A stretch of DNA of 64,000 nt from Flavobacterium sp. JAD_PAG50586_2 (GCA_023213215.1 CP096136.1:2728001-2792000); one strand, 5' to 3'; positions 8,804 through 18,511 are shown, counted from the stretch's first letter. A program made the numbers and translations. Notes: generated by a model not told the origin, from the letters alone.

Positions 8804-10607
8804 TTTAGGCTTTCATATTCTTCCTGTGACTTAAAACCACTAACAAAATCCTTTGTTGAATTGATCAATTCTTCATTGTCTATTTTATGCTTTACCATAA
8901 GTTCAACTATAGTCTCTAACCTAACTTTTACAGCGGTATATAAATCAAAGCGTTTTACTTTTCCGACTTCGTAGTTACCTTTTAGTATTTTATATGTTTC
9001 TATAATGTCCAGTAAACAATTTTGAACAGTTATATTCTTTTTATAATTTACTACACATCTTCTTGCAAGTTCTCCCAAATCTCCTTCCGATATAAATATA
9101 CCAAAATCCAGACCTCCTAGAAACCATCTATCGAGTTTATCCAAACCTTGAAGATCAATTAATAGGTAGCAATATTTTTGCAATACTCCTCTAGAGTATA
9201 ATTTACCCTGCTCAATATCATGTGAAAACAAAGTTGGCAAAAGCCCTCTTGCATCACTTCCTCTAGTGTATATATCCTCCTTAAATGCTTTAAAAGCAAA
9301 ACTTGAAATCATTTCTGAACTTTTTAAGTATAAAAAAGCTTCCTGGTATTTCTGTTTTCTTCCATAGCGTTCAATATCAGAGTTGAGTTTATTGAGCTCT
9401 TCAGTACATTTAACTAGTATTTCCTGTTTTTTATATTTTATGGCTTTATCCATGATAAATGAAAAGCAAAATAAAAATTCAATAGTTATTTCACCAAAAT
9501 GCTCTGATTTATAATGTGCTTCATCTTCAAATTCAGTGGGATATTTAAAATCTTTTTCAATGTCGGCACGCATATGGTTTAAATCATACAGTTCCGTATC
9601 ATCAGGCATATTTGCTACCATTTGATTATAAATAATATTTTTTAAAGATTCGATTCCATTAAAAATTATTTCTTCCTTATTATTTTCAAAAAGGCGATTG
9701 AAGTACCTCTCAAAAAACTCATTCCTAAACTCCTTAAAATTTTGTGTGTACTCTTTTTTGGAATCAGCAATAGATACAAACTTTCAACGTTATACCAAAT
9801 ATTATTAAGTATAGCTGAATTATTTGGTTGTAATAAAGCGAAGTCTATAATATTTATATAAAAACTGATTAGGCGTTTTATTATCTGTTTTTTTTCGTTT
9901 CCAGTTTTACTGTCAATAATCAACAATCCTAATTTATCTGTGCATTTGAAGATAATAGCCTGTGCTTTTATTTTATCAGAGACAGAAATGAGCGCAATAA
10001 CAATATTCTGAACTTTGACCAAATGATCATTCTCCATAATTTCAACCTGTTTATCAATATCATCTTCATTATCCCAATGAATTAAAATTGTTTTACTATT
10101 TATTTTCTCAATCTCTTCACTTGCCAACTTTCCGGGTTTTAATGATGAAAATAAATTAAAAGCAACCGGAAAAAGGAAACTGATTACAAGTAGAAATAGA
10201 AGTGCATTATAATAAATTATAGAAACCTCATTATAATCTGGTTTTTCGGAATGGATTACCAAACTTGAAATGAATGCGCAAATAATTGTAGAAACCGAGA
10301 AGGATATAAATAGCGCATTTGTTTTGTTGACAAGGAAAGATTTTTGAAGGTCGACACCGGATTTCTGTTTAAAAAATTCGTAGGCAACTAAAGATACAGT
10401 AATGTATATCCCGATTAAAGAAGTTAAAGAACTAATTATCAAATTAAAAAGTTCATATATTTTGGAATACTCCTTTAAATGAAAAAAATCAGGAAGTAGT
10501 GCAACCGGGGAAAAATAAATAACTAAACCTGTAGCAAAAACACTAAATGCTGTTAGAATTGTCAGACCATGACTTTTTGCGTATTGATTGAGCTTTTCTA
10601 GTTTCAT
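8800..10607 (-). CDS. Membrane protein with four N-terminal TM helices (frameshifted as sequenced)
   Basis: Joined length about 600 residues. Four hydrophobic helices occupy the first ~180 residues: LTILTAFSVFATGLVIYFS, LIISSLTSLIGIYITVSLVA, ALFISFSVSTIICAFISSLV and LLFLLVISFLFPVAFNLF. A long soluble helical C-terminal part follows. The break is a one-base loss in a six-base run (9754-9759). Restoring it joins the upstream frame ending at 9666 to the frame ending at 8800 with no gap. The gene is convergent with the SMEK-STAND gene and the two overlap by four bases at their stops. I do not recognise a family; an effector role for the neighbour is speculation. Confidence 0.65.
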
Positions 10608-10907
10608 TTAAATAATGTTTATGCTAAAGTAATTATTTTCACCTAGGCATTTTATTAATTTGCCTGAATGTTAGATTGATTCACGGTAAAACCTATCCGG
10701 CCTTTTTGGGAACCTGATGTTCCAGTATTACATACTAGCAACATAGGAATTTGAACAGGATGATTTAGGGGTAATGAGTGTTAAGGATGTGTTGCAGGGA
10801 ATCAGACATGATTTTTCGGCATTGCAGACTGAGTTTAGTCAGAAGAAAACCTGAAGGAATACCTAAGGTTTCAAAATGGTAAAGGCGGTTCAAGACCGCC
10901 TTTATTT
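10608..10907. other. Intergenic region with a terminator and a possible gene remnant
   Basis: No full gene is visible. A plus-strand open stretch ending in a tga near 10853 could encode the 26-residue MSVKDVLQGIRHDFSALQTE... tail of something larger, but no extension or start context supports it. A GC-rich hairpin, aaaggcggt (10881-10889) with accgccttt (10895-10903), is followed by a T-rich run, so it is probably a plus-strand or bidirectional terminator. Confidence 0.5.
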
Positions 10908-10912
10908 TTATT
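10881..10912 (+). terminator. Hairpin terminator
   Basis: A perfect 9-bp stem, aaaggcggt/accgccttt, with a five-base loop followed by tatttttatt. It sits directly against the 3' end of the lamin-tail-like gene on the opposite strand and can serve either direction. Confidence 0.65.
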
Positions 10913-11297
10913 TCTTTTCAATAGCCGGAACAACTTTGCTATGCTGGACTGTATATTTGATTAAGGTTGCTGTATCACCACCCTCATCATTCCAAACACA
11001 TGATTCAGACTGCCAATATAATTTATATATATTCCCTGAATTATTTTCACGCTTTACAACTGCCGGTGTATTTCCAACAGGGTTTCCTGTAAATAAAACT
11101 ACAATGTCAGTTGGGGTTATATCCAAGTCAGGGAAAATATAAATATGTCTAAACTCGTTAGAAATTTCACCATCTTCATCAAATGTCCTGTCTACAAGGG
11201 CATAGCCTTTCAAATTTAAATTAGTAGTTGATACTAATCTCACAAATTCTTTGTTGGGTTCACTTGCGTTTACCACACTGTTAATTCTTAAACTCAT
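10908..11297 (-). CDS. Lamin-tail-domain (LTD)-like protein
   Basis: A 129-residue protein whose whole length resembles the LTD Ig-like fold. It begins MSLRINSVVNASEPNKEFVR, has the NLNLKGYALVDRTFDEDG strand region, then IYIFPDLDITPTDIVVLFTG, and ends with VWNDEGGDTATLI, the hallmark tryptophan/Asp block of LTD domains. Bacterial LTDs are usually surface or nuclease-associated modules; this one stands alone and lacks a signal peptide. The closest neighbour is a small membrane-anchored gene upstream on the same strand. Role unknown. Confidence 0.6.
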   Translation of the reverse strand: MSLRINSVVNASEPNKEFVRLVSTTNLNLKGYALVDRTFDEDGEISNEFRHIYIFPDLDITPTDIVVLFTGNPVGNTPAVVKRENNSGNIYKLYWQSESCVWNDEGGDTATLIKYTVQHSKVVPAIEKK

Positions 11298-11326
11298 TTA
11301 TTTTTTGTTTTAGTTGTGTTAAAAAG

Positions 11327-11348
11327 AAATAGCCCTTGCGGGCTATTT
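11327..11348 (-). terminator. Terminator downstream of the small membrane protein
   Basis: aaatagccc (11327-11335) pairs perfectly with gggctattt (11340-11348) around a four-base loop. Read on the minus strand it is followed by a T-rich run, placing it 9 bases after the stop of the gene at 11357. Confidence 0.7.
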
Positions 11349-11356
11349 TATATTTT

Positions 11357-11611
11357 TTAGAGAAGGTCAATTAACGGGTTCTTATCTTCTGGGGTTTGCA
11401 TTACTTCTAATGCGGCATTCTTGTAATCATTTGTTTTTTTCTTCATAGCTAAAGTTGTTTTAGGGTTATCATTTTCATCATTATTGCCAATAGGCATTGC
11501 ATTCTCGATACCGAATATTTCACGGCCTACTTTAAAACACTCGCACGTGTGAACGTACACTGAAACCAGTAAAAACAGAAAAAATAAGAACCTGTTCCTT
11601 TTATCAACCAT
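11357..11611 (-). CDS. Small exported or membrane-anchored hypothetical protein
   Basis: About 84 residues from the preferred start MVDKRNRFLFFLFLLVSVYV, whose basic N terminus and hydrophobic stretch look like a signal peptide or single anchor. VHTCECF follows, with two cysteines that do not form a clear lipobox. The rest is polar and probably disordered (NNDENDNPKTT, MKKKTNDYKN). A longer start ten codons upstream is possible but would put polar residues before the hydrophobic segment. Function unknown; a separate terminator follows it. Confidence 0.5.
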   Translation of the reverse strand: MVDKRNRFLFFLFLLVSVYVHTCECFKVGREIFGIENAMPIGNNDENDNPKTTLAMKKKTNDYKNAALEVMQTPEDKNPLIDLL

Positions 11612-11674
11612 ACTTCTCTGAGTACCTGTTTGATAATACAAATATACGTATTCTCAAGGACATAAAAAAATTGA

Positions 11675-12322
11675 TTAAATTTTAGTAATAGGATTGTTAT
11701 TTATATCATCCAAATAAAGTTGTAAATCATAAAGATAAATTAATTCATCATCTTCCTGTTCCGGCATTTGTGCCAACTCGACGAAATTGATGTTTTCATG
11801 CAATGATTTTTCCCCAATGATGTCCTGCATAATAAAAAATACTGCGTCAAGCAGGTTTTTATTATTGCAATGAACCGTGAAATTTTTTAGGTAGACAATC
11901 ATGTCAATTTTCTTTTCATCCTTATATTCAAACGGCATGAATTTAAGTTCGCTTGCTTTGAGGTTGATGTCTTTGAATACATAGGGCTCATCCAGCCCAG
12001 CTTCCATTTCGTCAATAGCTTCGGAAGGTTGAACAAATGCGATAAATTCCCAATCTTTTAGTTTCGGTGCTGCTTTGATAACTTCATCAACTTTATTAAA
12101 AAAATCAGGTTCCCCATTGGCTGAGATAATCATTTGTGTTTTTTCATTTTTTTTGTTAGGGAATATCAGAATAAAATCTACTCCAGGGGCATAATAATGC
12201 AGGTGCCAATCAAGCCAATGTACATAGTGCTTTTTCTCTTTTGGACTTAGTGTGGTTAGGATTTTTAATTTTGCTTTGTGGTCAATGAACCATGACCAAA
12301 AATGATTTACTGCTTTACTCAT
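11675..12322 (-). CDS. Hypothetical protein of a mobile-element operon
   Basis: A 215-residue soluble, acidic protein beginning MSKAVNHFWSWFIDHKAKLK, rich in Trp and Asp, with no recognised catalytic motif. It is the last gene of a tight minus-strand operon (excisionase-like HTH, HTH protein, P-loop ATPase, this gene; gaps of about 10 bases), an arrangement typical of Bacteroidota integrative elements. Function unknown; inferred accessory role in that element. Confidence 0.6.
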   Translation of the reverse strand: MSKAVNHFWSWFIDHKAKLKILTTLSPKEKKHYVHWLDWHLHYYAPGVDFILIFPNKKNEKTQMIISANGEPDFFNKVDEVIKAAPKLKDWEFIAFVQPSEAIDEMEAGLDEPYVFKDINLKASELKFMPFEYKDEKKIDMIVYLKNFTVHCNNKNLLDAVFFIMQDIIGEKSLHENINFVELAQMPEQEDDELIYLYDLQLYLDDINNNPITKI

Positions 12323-12334
12323 AATTTTTAAATT

Positions 12335-12946
12335 TTAACGTTTGTCTTTAGTGTTGTTGTCGTATGCTATCAAGTTGAATAATTCCCGCATCCGGCTTCT
12401 GACCCGGTTGCCGTATTGTGCTTCAATTTCTGAAGCCGAGAGATTAGTTGTGATGTGTGTTTGTATGCGCCTGCTGATGTAGAGGTCGTATCGGCTTAAA
12501 AGGATTTCGGCCATTACGTTACATTCGTTACCATAGTATTTCAGATTATTTTCTAAGCCCAAATCATCGAAGCAATAAATTTTTGGATCGAGCTGCTCTA
12601 ATTTTCCGCGACTGTATCTATGTATTACTTCATATCCATCCTTAATAAATTCGAAGCTAATGTCCCGGCATGGTTTTACTATGAATTTATATTCAACGGG
12701 AGTTAGGTATTTCATTAGGTTCATCAGTGAAGTTTTGCCACAGCCTACAGGACCGGACATCAGTATTCCCTTGTTGAGGTTTATTCCGAGTTGGAAACAG
12801 GCTTGTTCGTCTTTTAGGAAATAGGCGATGAGCTTGTATACTATTGGATAATCTTCTTCTATGATTTTGAAATGATTGCCATAGAGTTCCAAACCTTTCT
12901 TTTCTAGCCATTGAATTATTTCTGAATAGGAGCGTTCTGTGTTCAT
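12335..12946 (-). CDS. P-loop ATPase, DnaC/IstB-like
   Basis: A 203-residue AAA+ ATPase. Walker A is MSGPVGCGKTSLMNL (~residues 65-79), Walker B is YCFDDLGLEN (~124-133), and a basic C-terminal region NRVRSRMRELFN carries the likely sensor arginines. This resembles helicase-loader-type ATPases (DnaC/IstB class), which remodel protein-DNA complexes during replication or transposition. It lies between an HTH protein upstream and a hypothetical gene downstream with almost no spacing, in a mobile-element operon. The exact partner cannot be named from sequence. Confidence 0.75.
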   Translation of the reverse strand: MNTERSYSEIIQWLEKKGLELYGNHFKIIEEDYPIVYKLIAYFLKDEQACFQLGINLNKGILMSGPVGCGKTSLMNLMKYLTPVEYKFIVKPCRDISFEFIKDGYEVIHRYSRGKLEQLDPKIYCFDDLGLENNLKYYGNECNVMAEILLSRYDLYISRRIQTHITTNLSASEIEAQYGNRVRSRMRELFNLIAYDNNTKDKR

Positions 12947-12954
12947 TTTTGAAG

Positions 12955-13876
12955 TTATAGAGGTTCGGCATAGTTTTTATTGGTGGAAGTATGGAGATTT
13001 GGCTGTGCCTCGAGTTGGTTTGACTTCATATTGAATTTTTTAGCATTAAGCATCCAGTTATTGGCTGCTGCCTGCCAGTCGGCCATTGGAGTTTTGCCAC
13101 CAACAAGCCAACCTATGCTTTTGAAATAATTGTAGAATTTATTGGCTTCCACTTCTGGAAAGTTTTGTTGTTGAAAATATTTAAGTACTTCATCAAGTTC
13201 CGGCGACGTAACCTTTTGCCGACGGGTATTAGTGCGCTCCGCGATGTAGTCGGCGAATGCCAGAGAAGACGATTCCCTATTTTCATGATGTAACTGTTCC
13301 GGCATTTCTTTTTTAGCGGAACTTTTTTCTTTTGGATTACTATCATCTTCTCTAAAAATGAATTGCTTTTCTTCAATTTTTTTTCGTGCTCGCCCAAGTT
13401 TAAGTTGTTTGAATTCTTTAAATCGTTTGTAATGTTTGTATTGTTTATATAAGGTACTACGACTTGTTCAGCAACCTGTTCACTAGCTGTTTCATTACCA
13501 GCCTGTGGCTTGTTTACAACCTGTTCATCGACAGGTTCAAAAATTGGTGTGGTTGCTTTTTCTGATTTTGATAATGGTTTCAAGTTTTCTGAAAAATTGA
13601 ATAGGAAAACATGGCTGCCCTTAAATGGATTGTATGACGGTTCATATTTGATATAGCCCTGTGCATGTAAAGCTTTCAGGCATTTATGATAAGTTGCTTT
13701 TGAACTAATTTTGCTGATGCGCATAATTTCATCACGCGATATGCTGATCGGATTTTTGAACCGGTTGCAATTCCAGAATTGAAACAAGGACATGTACAGA
13801 CTTATGTGGGTTGGGTTCAACTGCCTATCACTAGCAACCTTATCAAAAAACCCGTAAGGTGTTTGATGTAATTCAT
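12955..13876 (-). CDS. Mobile-element HTH protein (two frameshifts as sequenced)
   Basis: The joined protein, about 307 residues, begins MNYIKHLTGFFDKV and continues NPTHISLYMSLFQFWNCNRF, ISRDEIMRISKISSKATYHK and GYIKYEPSYNPFKGSH. This is a winged-helix DNA-binding region found in Bacteroidota conjugative elements. A linker and C-terminal helical region follow (ADYIAERTNTRRQKVTSPEL, WQAAANNWMLNAKKF). Frames are broken at a six-base run (13845-13850, one base missing) and an eight-base run (13377-13384, one base missing). Restoring both gives one continuous gene and a normal ATG at 13876. Probable role: replication or regulation of the element. Confidence 0.7.
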
Positions 13877-13884
13877 AATGAGAA

Positions 13885-14178
13885 TTACTTTGAGTTGAAG
13901 AGTGTTCGCTCTGAACTTACCTTGTTATCATCAAGTATCTTGTCTATATCCTTTTGGGCATAATAAATAATACCTCCGATTTTGGTATAGGATAGTGTTT
14001 TGTTTATTCGCAAAGTTTGGAGCGTTCCGGGTGAAATATTAAGCAGTTTTCTGACCTCAGTTGATTTTAGCCATTGCTTTGGTTGTTGTGAATTAATTTT
14101 TAGTAGTTCCTTTAAGTCGGAAAGTAAAAGGATTCGAAATTCGTTTAAATCTTCCCTTGTGATCACTTCGATTGCCAT
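13885..14178 (-). CDS. Excisionase-like helix-turn-helix protein
   Basis: A 97-residue protein with a MerR/excisionase-type HTH: WLKSTEVRKLLNISPGTLQT, then LRINKTLSYTKIGGIIYYAQ and KDIDKILDDN. This is the standard small HTH protein that heads excision/mobilisation operons of Bacteroidota integrative elements; it binds DNA and may assist integrase-mediated excision. It is the promoter-proximal gene of the operon running down to 11675. A perfect palindrome sits 66 bases upstream of its start. Confidence 0.8.
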   Translation of the reverse strand: MAIEVITREDLNEFRILLLSDLKELLKINSQQPKQWLKSTEVRKLLNISPGTLQTLRINKTLSYTKIGGIIYYAQKDIDKILDDNKVSSERTLFNSK

Positions 14179-14243
14179 AACTTATGATTTAGATTGTTAT
14201 GGTGCAAAATTGTTGGGTTTGACAGGATTTATTTCACAAGTCG

Positions 14244-14258
14244 TTCACAAGTTGTGAA
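14244..14258. promoter_or_regulatory. Perfect palindrome upstream of the excisionase-like operon
   Basis: ttcacaagttgtgaa is a 7-bp perfect palindrome about a central g, preceded 11 bases earlier by another ttcacaa (14233-14239). It lies 66-80 bases upstream of the HTH gene start and just downstream of the TPR/AraC gene, a good place for a dimeric repressor site. Confidence 0.45.
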
Positions 14259-14271
14259 AGAAAAAAGCAAA

Positions 14272-15988
14272 TTAATCTAAATTGTCCGTGGTTACAGATC
14301 TCTTTAATTTGGAACTGAAGTAGGTGGGAGTAATACCGGTATAGGATTTGAAAGCCCGGGTGAAATTTTGCGTGGTACGAAATCCGGCTTCCTCGCCAAG
14401 TGCTTTGTTGGTGTAATTCCTGTAGCGACTGTCGGTTTTGAGCATTTCGATGATGTAATCTAACTTTAATTCTGTGATGTACTCTATAGTTCCTTTGCCC
14501 CCGATGCTTTGCTATAACCTTTGTTACGTATTTAGAATTGGTATGCAGTATTGTTGCCATTTTTGACAATGTCATATCTTTTTCCAAGTACTTTTTGGCA
14601 CCCTCAAACTTCTCTAATTTTTTAATAATAGCCTCCTCAATTTCTAGGCTTATATCGGGTGTTGGCACCTTATTATTGTTATCTGATTCCAAGGCTTCCG
14701 GAAGTTCTATTTCAGGGTTCTCACAGACTGTTTCCTCTGGCAGTGCCGTGTTTCTATTCATCAACTCTTTAAAGAGCTTCTGATTTATTTTATTCTTTCG
14801 TACCAAGTACATAATTATTATTGTCATTAACAGGACTATTATACAGGCAGCAACCTGGACAAAAACCATTTTGTTCTCAATTGCATTTTTGGCGCTCAGC
14901 AATTCTTTAGTGTCATACTCTTTCACGATTTTTTTTAGGAGGTATTTATAGTCCTGTGCCAATACCTTATCCACTTTCAACAATTGGTTAATATAAAAAA
15001 GCTGTGATTGCGTATCGTCCTTTTCTTTGTAGTAGTCAATTAGGTATTCATATCCTTTCCGGAGATCAGGTATTATGTGTTTTTCCTTTTGAAATATGTA
15101 ATCAACCTTTTTAAAGTATTTAATTGCTTCACTATACCGCTTTAAGGACCAATATGATTTTCCTAAATAAAAATAAGCTGCAGCTTCGTTTGTGAAATCA
15201 TTAAGCCTGATAATCTCTGGCAATACTGTCTTCAGTTTTTTAATGGCATCAGTATAATTCCCAATGCAACATTGATTAATCCCCTCCGAATGATTAAAAT
15301 AAAATTCCATTCCGGTGTCCTCAAAGAGCCGACCATTCTCAATACCAAGGAGGTTTGTTTCTGTGGCTAATTGATGTTTTCCAATATGGGTATAACATAA
15401 CGCTAAACCATGTAAAGCATTTAGATACATCCGGTCATTTTCGTCCTCAAAAAAGACACTGCATTCACTATATAAAGAAATAGCCTCGTCATAAAATCCT
15501 AAATAGTATTTGATTTGAGCAATACCATATTTTATCTGGAAATTTAATGACGGAATATCACTCTTAGTAATATATCGGTCTGCAATTAGATAATTATCGA
15601 GCGCCTTACTATGCTCGTTACGATTGTAATACAGTATTCCCTTAGTCATAAAGGATGAGCCAATAAGTTCATCGTTTCCTACTCTTTTTGCATTACTAAT
15701 CATGCTGTCAGCGTAACGCAACTGCAATGATTTTTCTGCAAAAAAAGCTGAAGCTCTGTAGGCTAATGCTAATTGAAGGTAGTTATTCTTTTCTGCCTTT
15801 GCTTTTTGTAGCCAAGCAGACACATATATTTTTGATTTGTCCTTATCAAAAATGGTTTCTTCAAACTTGCTCTTCAGGTAGTCGTAACTTTTATCAGAAA
15901 TACTATCAAAACGTGAATTATTGGGCAGTTGTGCCAGAGCGCAATTCGCCAGCAATATTAAAATAATTACATCTTTCTTCTGAACCAT
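14272..15988 (-). CDS. TPR sensor with AraC-type DNA-binding output (frameshifted as sequenced)
   Basis: Joined length about 570 residues. A signal-like N terminus (MVQKKDVIILILLANCALAQ) leads to a periplasmic TPR region of ~350 residues with repeats such as YYNRNEHSKALDNYLIADRY and YFYLGKSYWSLKRYSEAIKY. One membrane helix follows (VQVAACIIVLLMTIIIMYLV), then a cytoplasmic AraC/HTH_18 region beginning DMTLSKMATILHTNSKYVTK. The last ~60 residues (EEAGFRTTQNFTRAFKSYTG) fall in another frame; the break is one extra base in C5 at 14498-14502. This is the known Bacteroidota one-piece transmembrane regulator design. It is divergent from a lipoprotein gene, with a strong inverted repeat between. Confidence 0.75.
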
Positions 15989-16166
15989 TATCAAATATTG
16001 ACATTTCAATACAGCAATATCACGAAAGTTTGGTGTGACATTTTGCGAATAAATGTAAAAAAATAATTGGAAAACTGCTATTCCCAGAAAGAAAAATATT
16101 GAGAATATACTGACCAGTATGTAAGTCGTTGAGGGTTGGTTCTTTAAACCTGTTATGACAGTGTGC

Positions 16167-16201
16167 CATTCGGGAATGACCTACAATGCGATTCCCGAAT
16201 G
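16167..16201. promoter_or_regulatory. Inverted repeat, candidate operator (ATTCGGGAAT family)
   Basis: cattcgggaat (16167-16177) and attcccgaatg (16191-16201) are exact 11-bp reverse complements separated by 13 bases. The site lies between the divergent TPR/AraC sensor and the lipoprotein gene. The same core recurs upstream of RteC and of the truncated AraC gene. It is probably a regulator binding site; which protein binds is unknown. The rest of 16010-16360 holds no gene that I can support. Confidence 0.55.
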
Positions 16202-16360
16202 CCACAGTTGTTGGGTTGTGGAGGGACAAATGGCTTGGTAGATTTGCTCCGAATTCAAACGGTTTTGTTATGAGCAAAGCCAAATAATACTGTTCAGATT
16301 ACCCCGGGCGAAATGAACTGATGAAAAAAGTAATCAGTAACATTTTAACATTAAACAACC

Positions 16361-17073
16361 ATGAAAAAAATATATTCATGCCTACTAATTATGACCATTT
16401 TTGCTTCCTGTGCTGACGATGAAAATACAGCTCAGGAAATGACCCCGCTTTAAGCAACAGAGACGGTGGTGATACATTGCCGGCCTATAGCGCTAATCCC
16501 TATGATAAAGCCGGGCGGATATTTGATGAAATTTTTGATTCGTACTACGATGGTACAAGCCGACTGGCAGATATGCCCTCTGTTATTGCTGATGTAAAGG
16601 CAATTGCCAATGCGAATACTTCATTTGCAACTATGAATAGCTCGTATACATTACCATCGGTGGAGCGTGTTCAATATCTTGCCACACGCAGCATTTCTGA
16701 TATAGGTGGTATTATAGGCGCGAGCAATTTGTCATCAAGTGCAAAGACCAGCTTTATTAATTTTGTAATTTCAGTTACTGCTCTTTACGATACTGAAACG
16801 GATGCTTCCAAAATTTACAGTGCTATTGTGAACTATGAAGCAACAGTTATTGGTAGTGAATTACTAACCGCTAACGATCAGCGAGTGATTTTGACAACAA
16901 CATCTATACTCCGTTACAGTTCTTACAGGGCCAAAAAGAAACCTAAAAAGAATACCGATCCCTACTTGACTATATGGGTAACCCACGTATTTGGAACGGA
17001 AGAAGGGTCGGAAGAAAATGAATCAAAGGCTATTATTGAAGGCCTGGTAACATTAATTGTTTCCAATAAGTAA
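16361..17073 (+). CDS. Hypothetical lipoprotein (frameshifted as sequenced)
   Basis: The gene starts at MKKIYSCLLIMTIFASCADD, a lipoprotein signal peptide with lipobox cysteine at residue 17. After ~30 residues the frame stops at 16451. A one-base loss in ttt (16449-16451) restores continuity into LSNRDGGDTLPAYSANPYDK and the rest, about 237 residues in all. The mature part is Ala/Ser/Thr-rich and helical; I do not recognise its family. It is divergent from the TPR/AraC sensor and probably controlled by it. A bidirectional terminator separates it from RteC. Confidence 0.65.
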
Positions 17074-17081
17074 AGAAAAAT

Positions 17082-17103
17082 AGTCCCTCTGACGAGAGGG
17101 ACT
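17082..17103. terminator. Bidirectional terminator between lipoprotein and RteC genes
   Basis: agtccctct (17082-17090) and agagggact (17095-17103) form a perfect 9-bp stem with a 4-base loop between two convergent genes. Confidence 0.8.
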
Positions 17104-17106
17104 TCT

Positions 17107-17949
17107 TTATATTTCATCGGCATCATCCATCCGTAGGATTAATTTTTCCTTTATAATGTTCAGGAATTTAGTCCTTTCCGATTTCCTTGCGCGTATTTCC
17201 AAAAATACCCTATTGAATTGCCCGAGGTCAACCCCAAAAGCAGCTTCAAAACTATTTACCACTTCCTTAAGTTCTGAATGTCCGTTATTAAAAACGCCTT
17301 CAGCATGCAGTGCATAAATCAATTCGATTAATGCTACTTTTGAACCTGTCCAGACTTGGTTCGGTTGGCCGTTCGAAAATTGTATAGCTTCGGTTTTGCA
17401 TTCTAGATTCTGTGTTTCGGATTCGAGAAAAACCTTAATGGCATCGTTTGCTAAAATTTGTGCCACTTTATAATCATGGGAAGTAGAAAAACGCTGATCG
17501 GCCTGAAAGTAAAAACTATCCAAAGTAAGCCTTACATCGTATTTGCCCCGCAAAAAATATTTGTTATCTAATGCCTGGTTACCTGTTCGGTAGTAGCGAT
17601 AGAATTCCAGATTTTCATTAAAAAATATTTCAAGCTTGTCCAATTCGGTTTTGTAGTAGTTGCGGATTGTTTTCCTGGAGCCAATTGGTTTATTGGATAT
17701 GATTGTATAAATCTCATTGTAGTAAATAAGCTTGGATGCCAATTGTGGTTTACAGTTGCGGAAAAAATTAATCTCTTCTGCCTTAGTAATAAACTCGTAG
17801 GAGATGCATTTGGTTTTCAACTTTTCGAGGACTGCAATGGAGGCCTTGATGCCGTGTTCTGCATATCCTAACGGTTCAGGAGTTTCGGAATGGATTTTAT
17901 CCAAGCGTTGCTGCAGCTCTGACATTAATTTTTGGGAAAGCAATTTCAT
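17107..17949 (-). CDS. rteC: RteC-family regulator of conjugative transposon excision
   Basis: About 280 residues from the preferred start MKLLSQKLMSELQQRLDKIH. The central block EFYRYYRTGNQALDNKYFLR and the following YFQADQRFSTSHDYKVAQIL are diagnostic of RteC. In CTnDOT, RteC activates the excision operon, so its presence supports a CTnDOT-like element here. The longer open frame up to 18168 has no support: the region includes direct repeats and non-coding-looking sequence. Two copies of attcccgaattg lie about 75-105 bases upstream of the start. Confidence 0.85.
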   Translation of the reverse strand: MKLLSQKLMSELQQRLDKIHSETPEPLGYAEHGIKASIAVLEKLKTKCISYEFITKAEEINFFRNCKPQLASKLIYYNEIYTIISNKPIGSRKTIRNYYKTELDKLEIFFNENLEFYRYYRTGNQALDNKYFLRGKYDVRLTLDSFYFQADQRFSTSHDYKVAQILANDAIKVFLESETQNLECKTEAIQFSNGQPNQVWTGSKVALIELIYALHAEGVFNNGHSELKEVVNSFEAAFGVDLGQFNRVFLEIRARKSERTKFLNIIKEKLILRMDDADEI

Positions 17950-18021
17950 ATTGCGATAGTTGGAATTGACGAGGGCAAATCTATTGGAGTAGGGGGATTG
18001 GGGCAAGTGGTTGGGTGTTGG

Positions 18022-18056
18022 ATTCCCGAATTGAATACTATTTAATTCCCGAATTG
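18022..18056. promoter_or_regulatory. Direct repeat of ATTCCCGAATTG upstream of rteC
   Basis: attcccgaattg occurs at 18022-18033 and 18045-18056, 23 bases apart (about two helical turns), upstream of the RteC gene. The core is the one found in the inverted repeat at 16167-16201. Repeats on one face of the helix suit a dimeric activator. The remainder of 17950-18325 has hairpins (gaagccc/gggcttc at 18136-18152) but no gene. Confidence 0.5.
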
Positions 18057-18325
18057 CATAGTGTAGTTTAATGCAGTTTAGTATTATTGTAAATGATTGA
18101 AACTGGCAAGAAAATGAACTAAAGTTCATATACCTGAAGCCCACAGGGCTTCCTCCTCTTAATATCAAATCACTGGCAGTCCTCCTTTAATTTGCTTCGC
18201 CCGTTCGCTACGCTCGGGTCAAATACGAATTGAATAGTATACTTTTTTACTGCACTATAATTGACCACCCCGCTCTTCGGGCACCCCTCTAACGGAGGAG
18301 AATCTTTAACGCACAATTTTTGATT

Positions 18326-18511
18326 ATGATAGTTTTATTACCAGCAGTATTAGTTTTTGTATTATTTGTTTTTCTATTTTTTAGGGAAATAAAGCTTGAC
18401 CATCAAAGGTTTCTAGAAGCTGACAGGTTGGCGGATGAACATATATTAAGGGAAGTTGAACGGTTTGTTAAAGAAATGAATAAGAAGAACAGCTTACCTG
18501 CTGATGAATAA
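18326..18511 (+). CDS. Small single-pass membrane protein
   Basis: About 61 residues: one hydrophobic helix at the N terminus (MIVLLPAVLVFVLFVFLFF) followed by a charged amphipathic helix (REIKLDHQRFLEADRLADEH). There is no lipobox. It precedes the AlbA/Schlafen ATPase on the same strand by about 80 bases. Function unknown. The start is ATG 18326; an upstream TTG adds only two residues. Confidence 0.45.
   Translation: MIVLLPAVLVFVLFVFLFFREIKLDHQRFLEADRLADEHILREVERFVKEMNKKNSLPADE

Noticed and set aside
16020..16283. 87-residue minus-strand open frame between the TPR/AraC sensor and the lipoprotein.
   Set aside because: It crosses the operator-like inverted repeat, has no start context and no recognisable fold; it is better read as a control region.
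17950..18168. Upstream extension of RteC to 18168.
   Set aside because: RteC proteins begin near the chosen ATG, and the extra segment covers direct repeats and non-coding-looking sequence.
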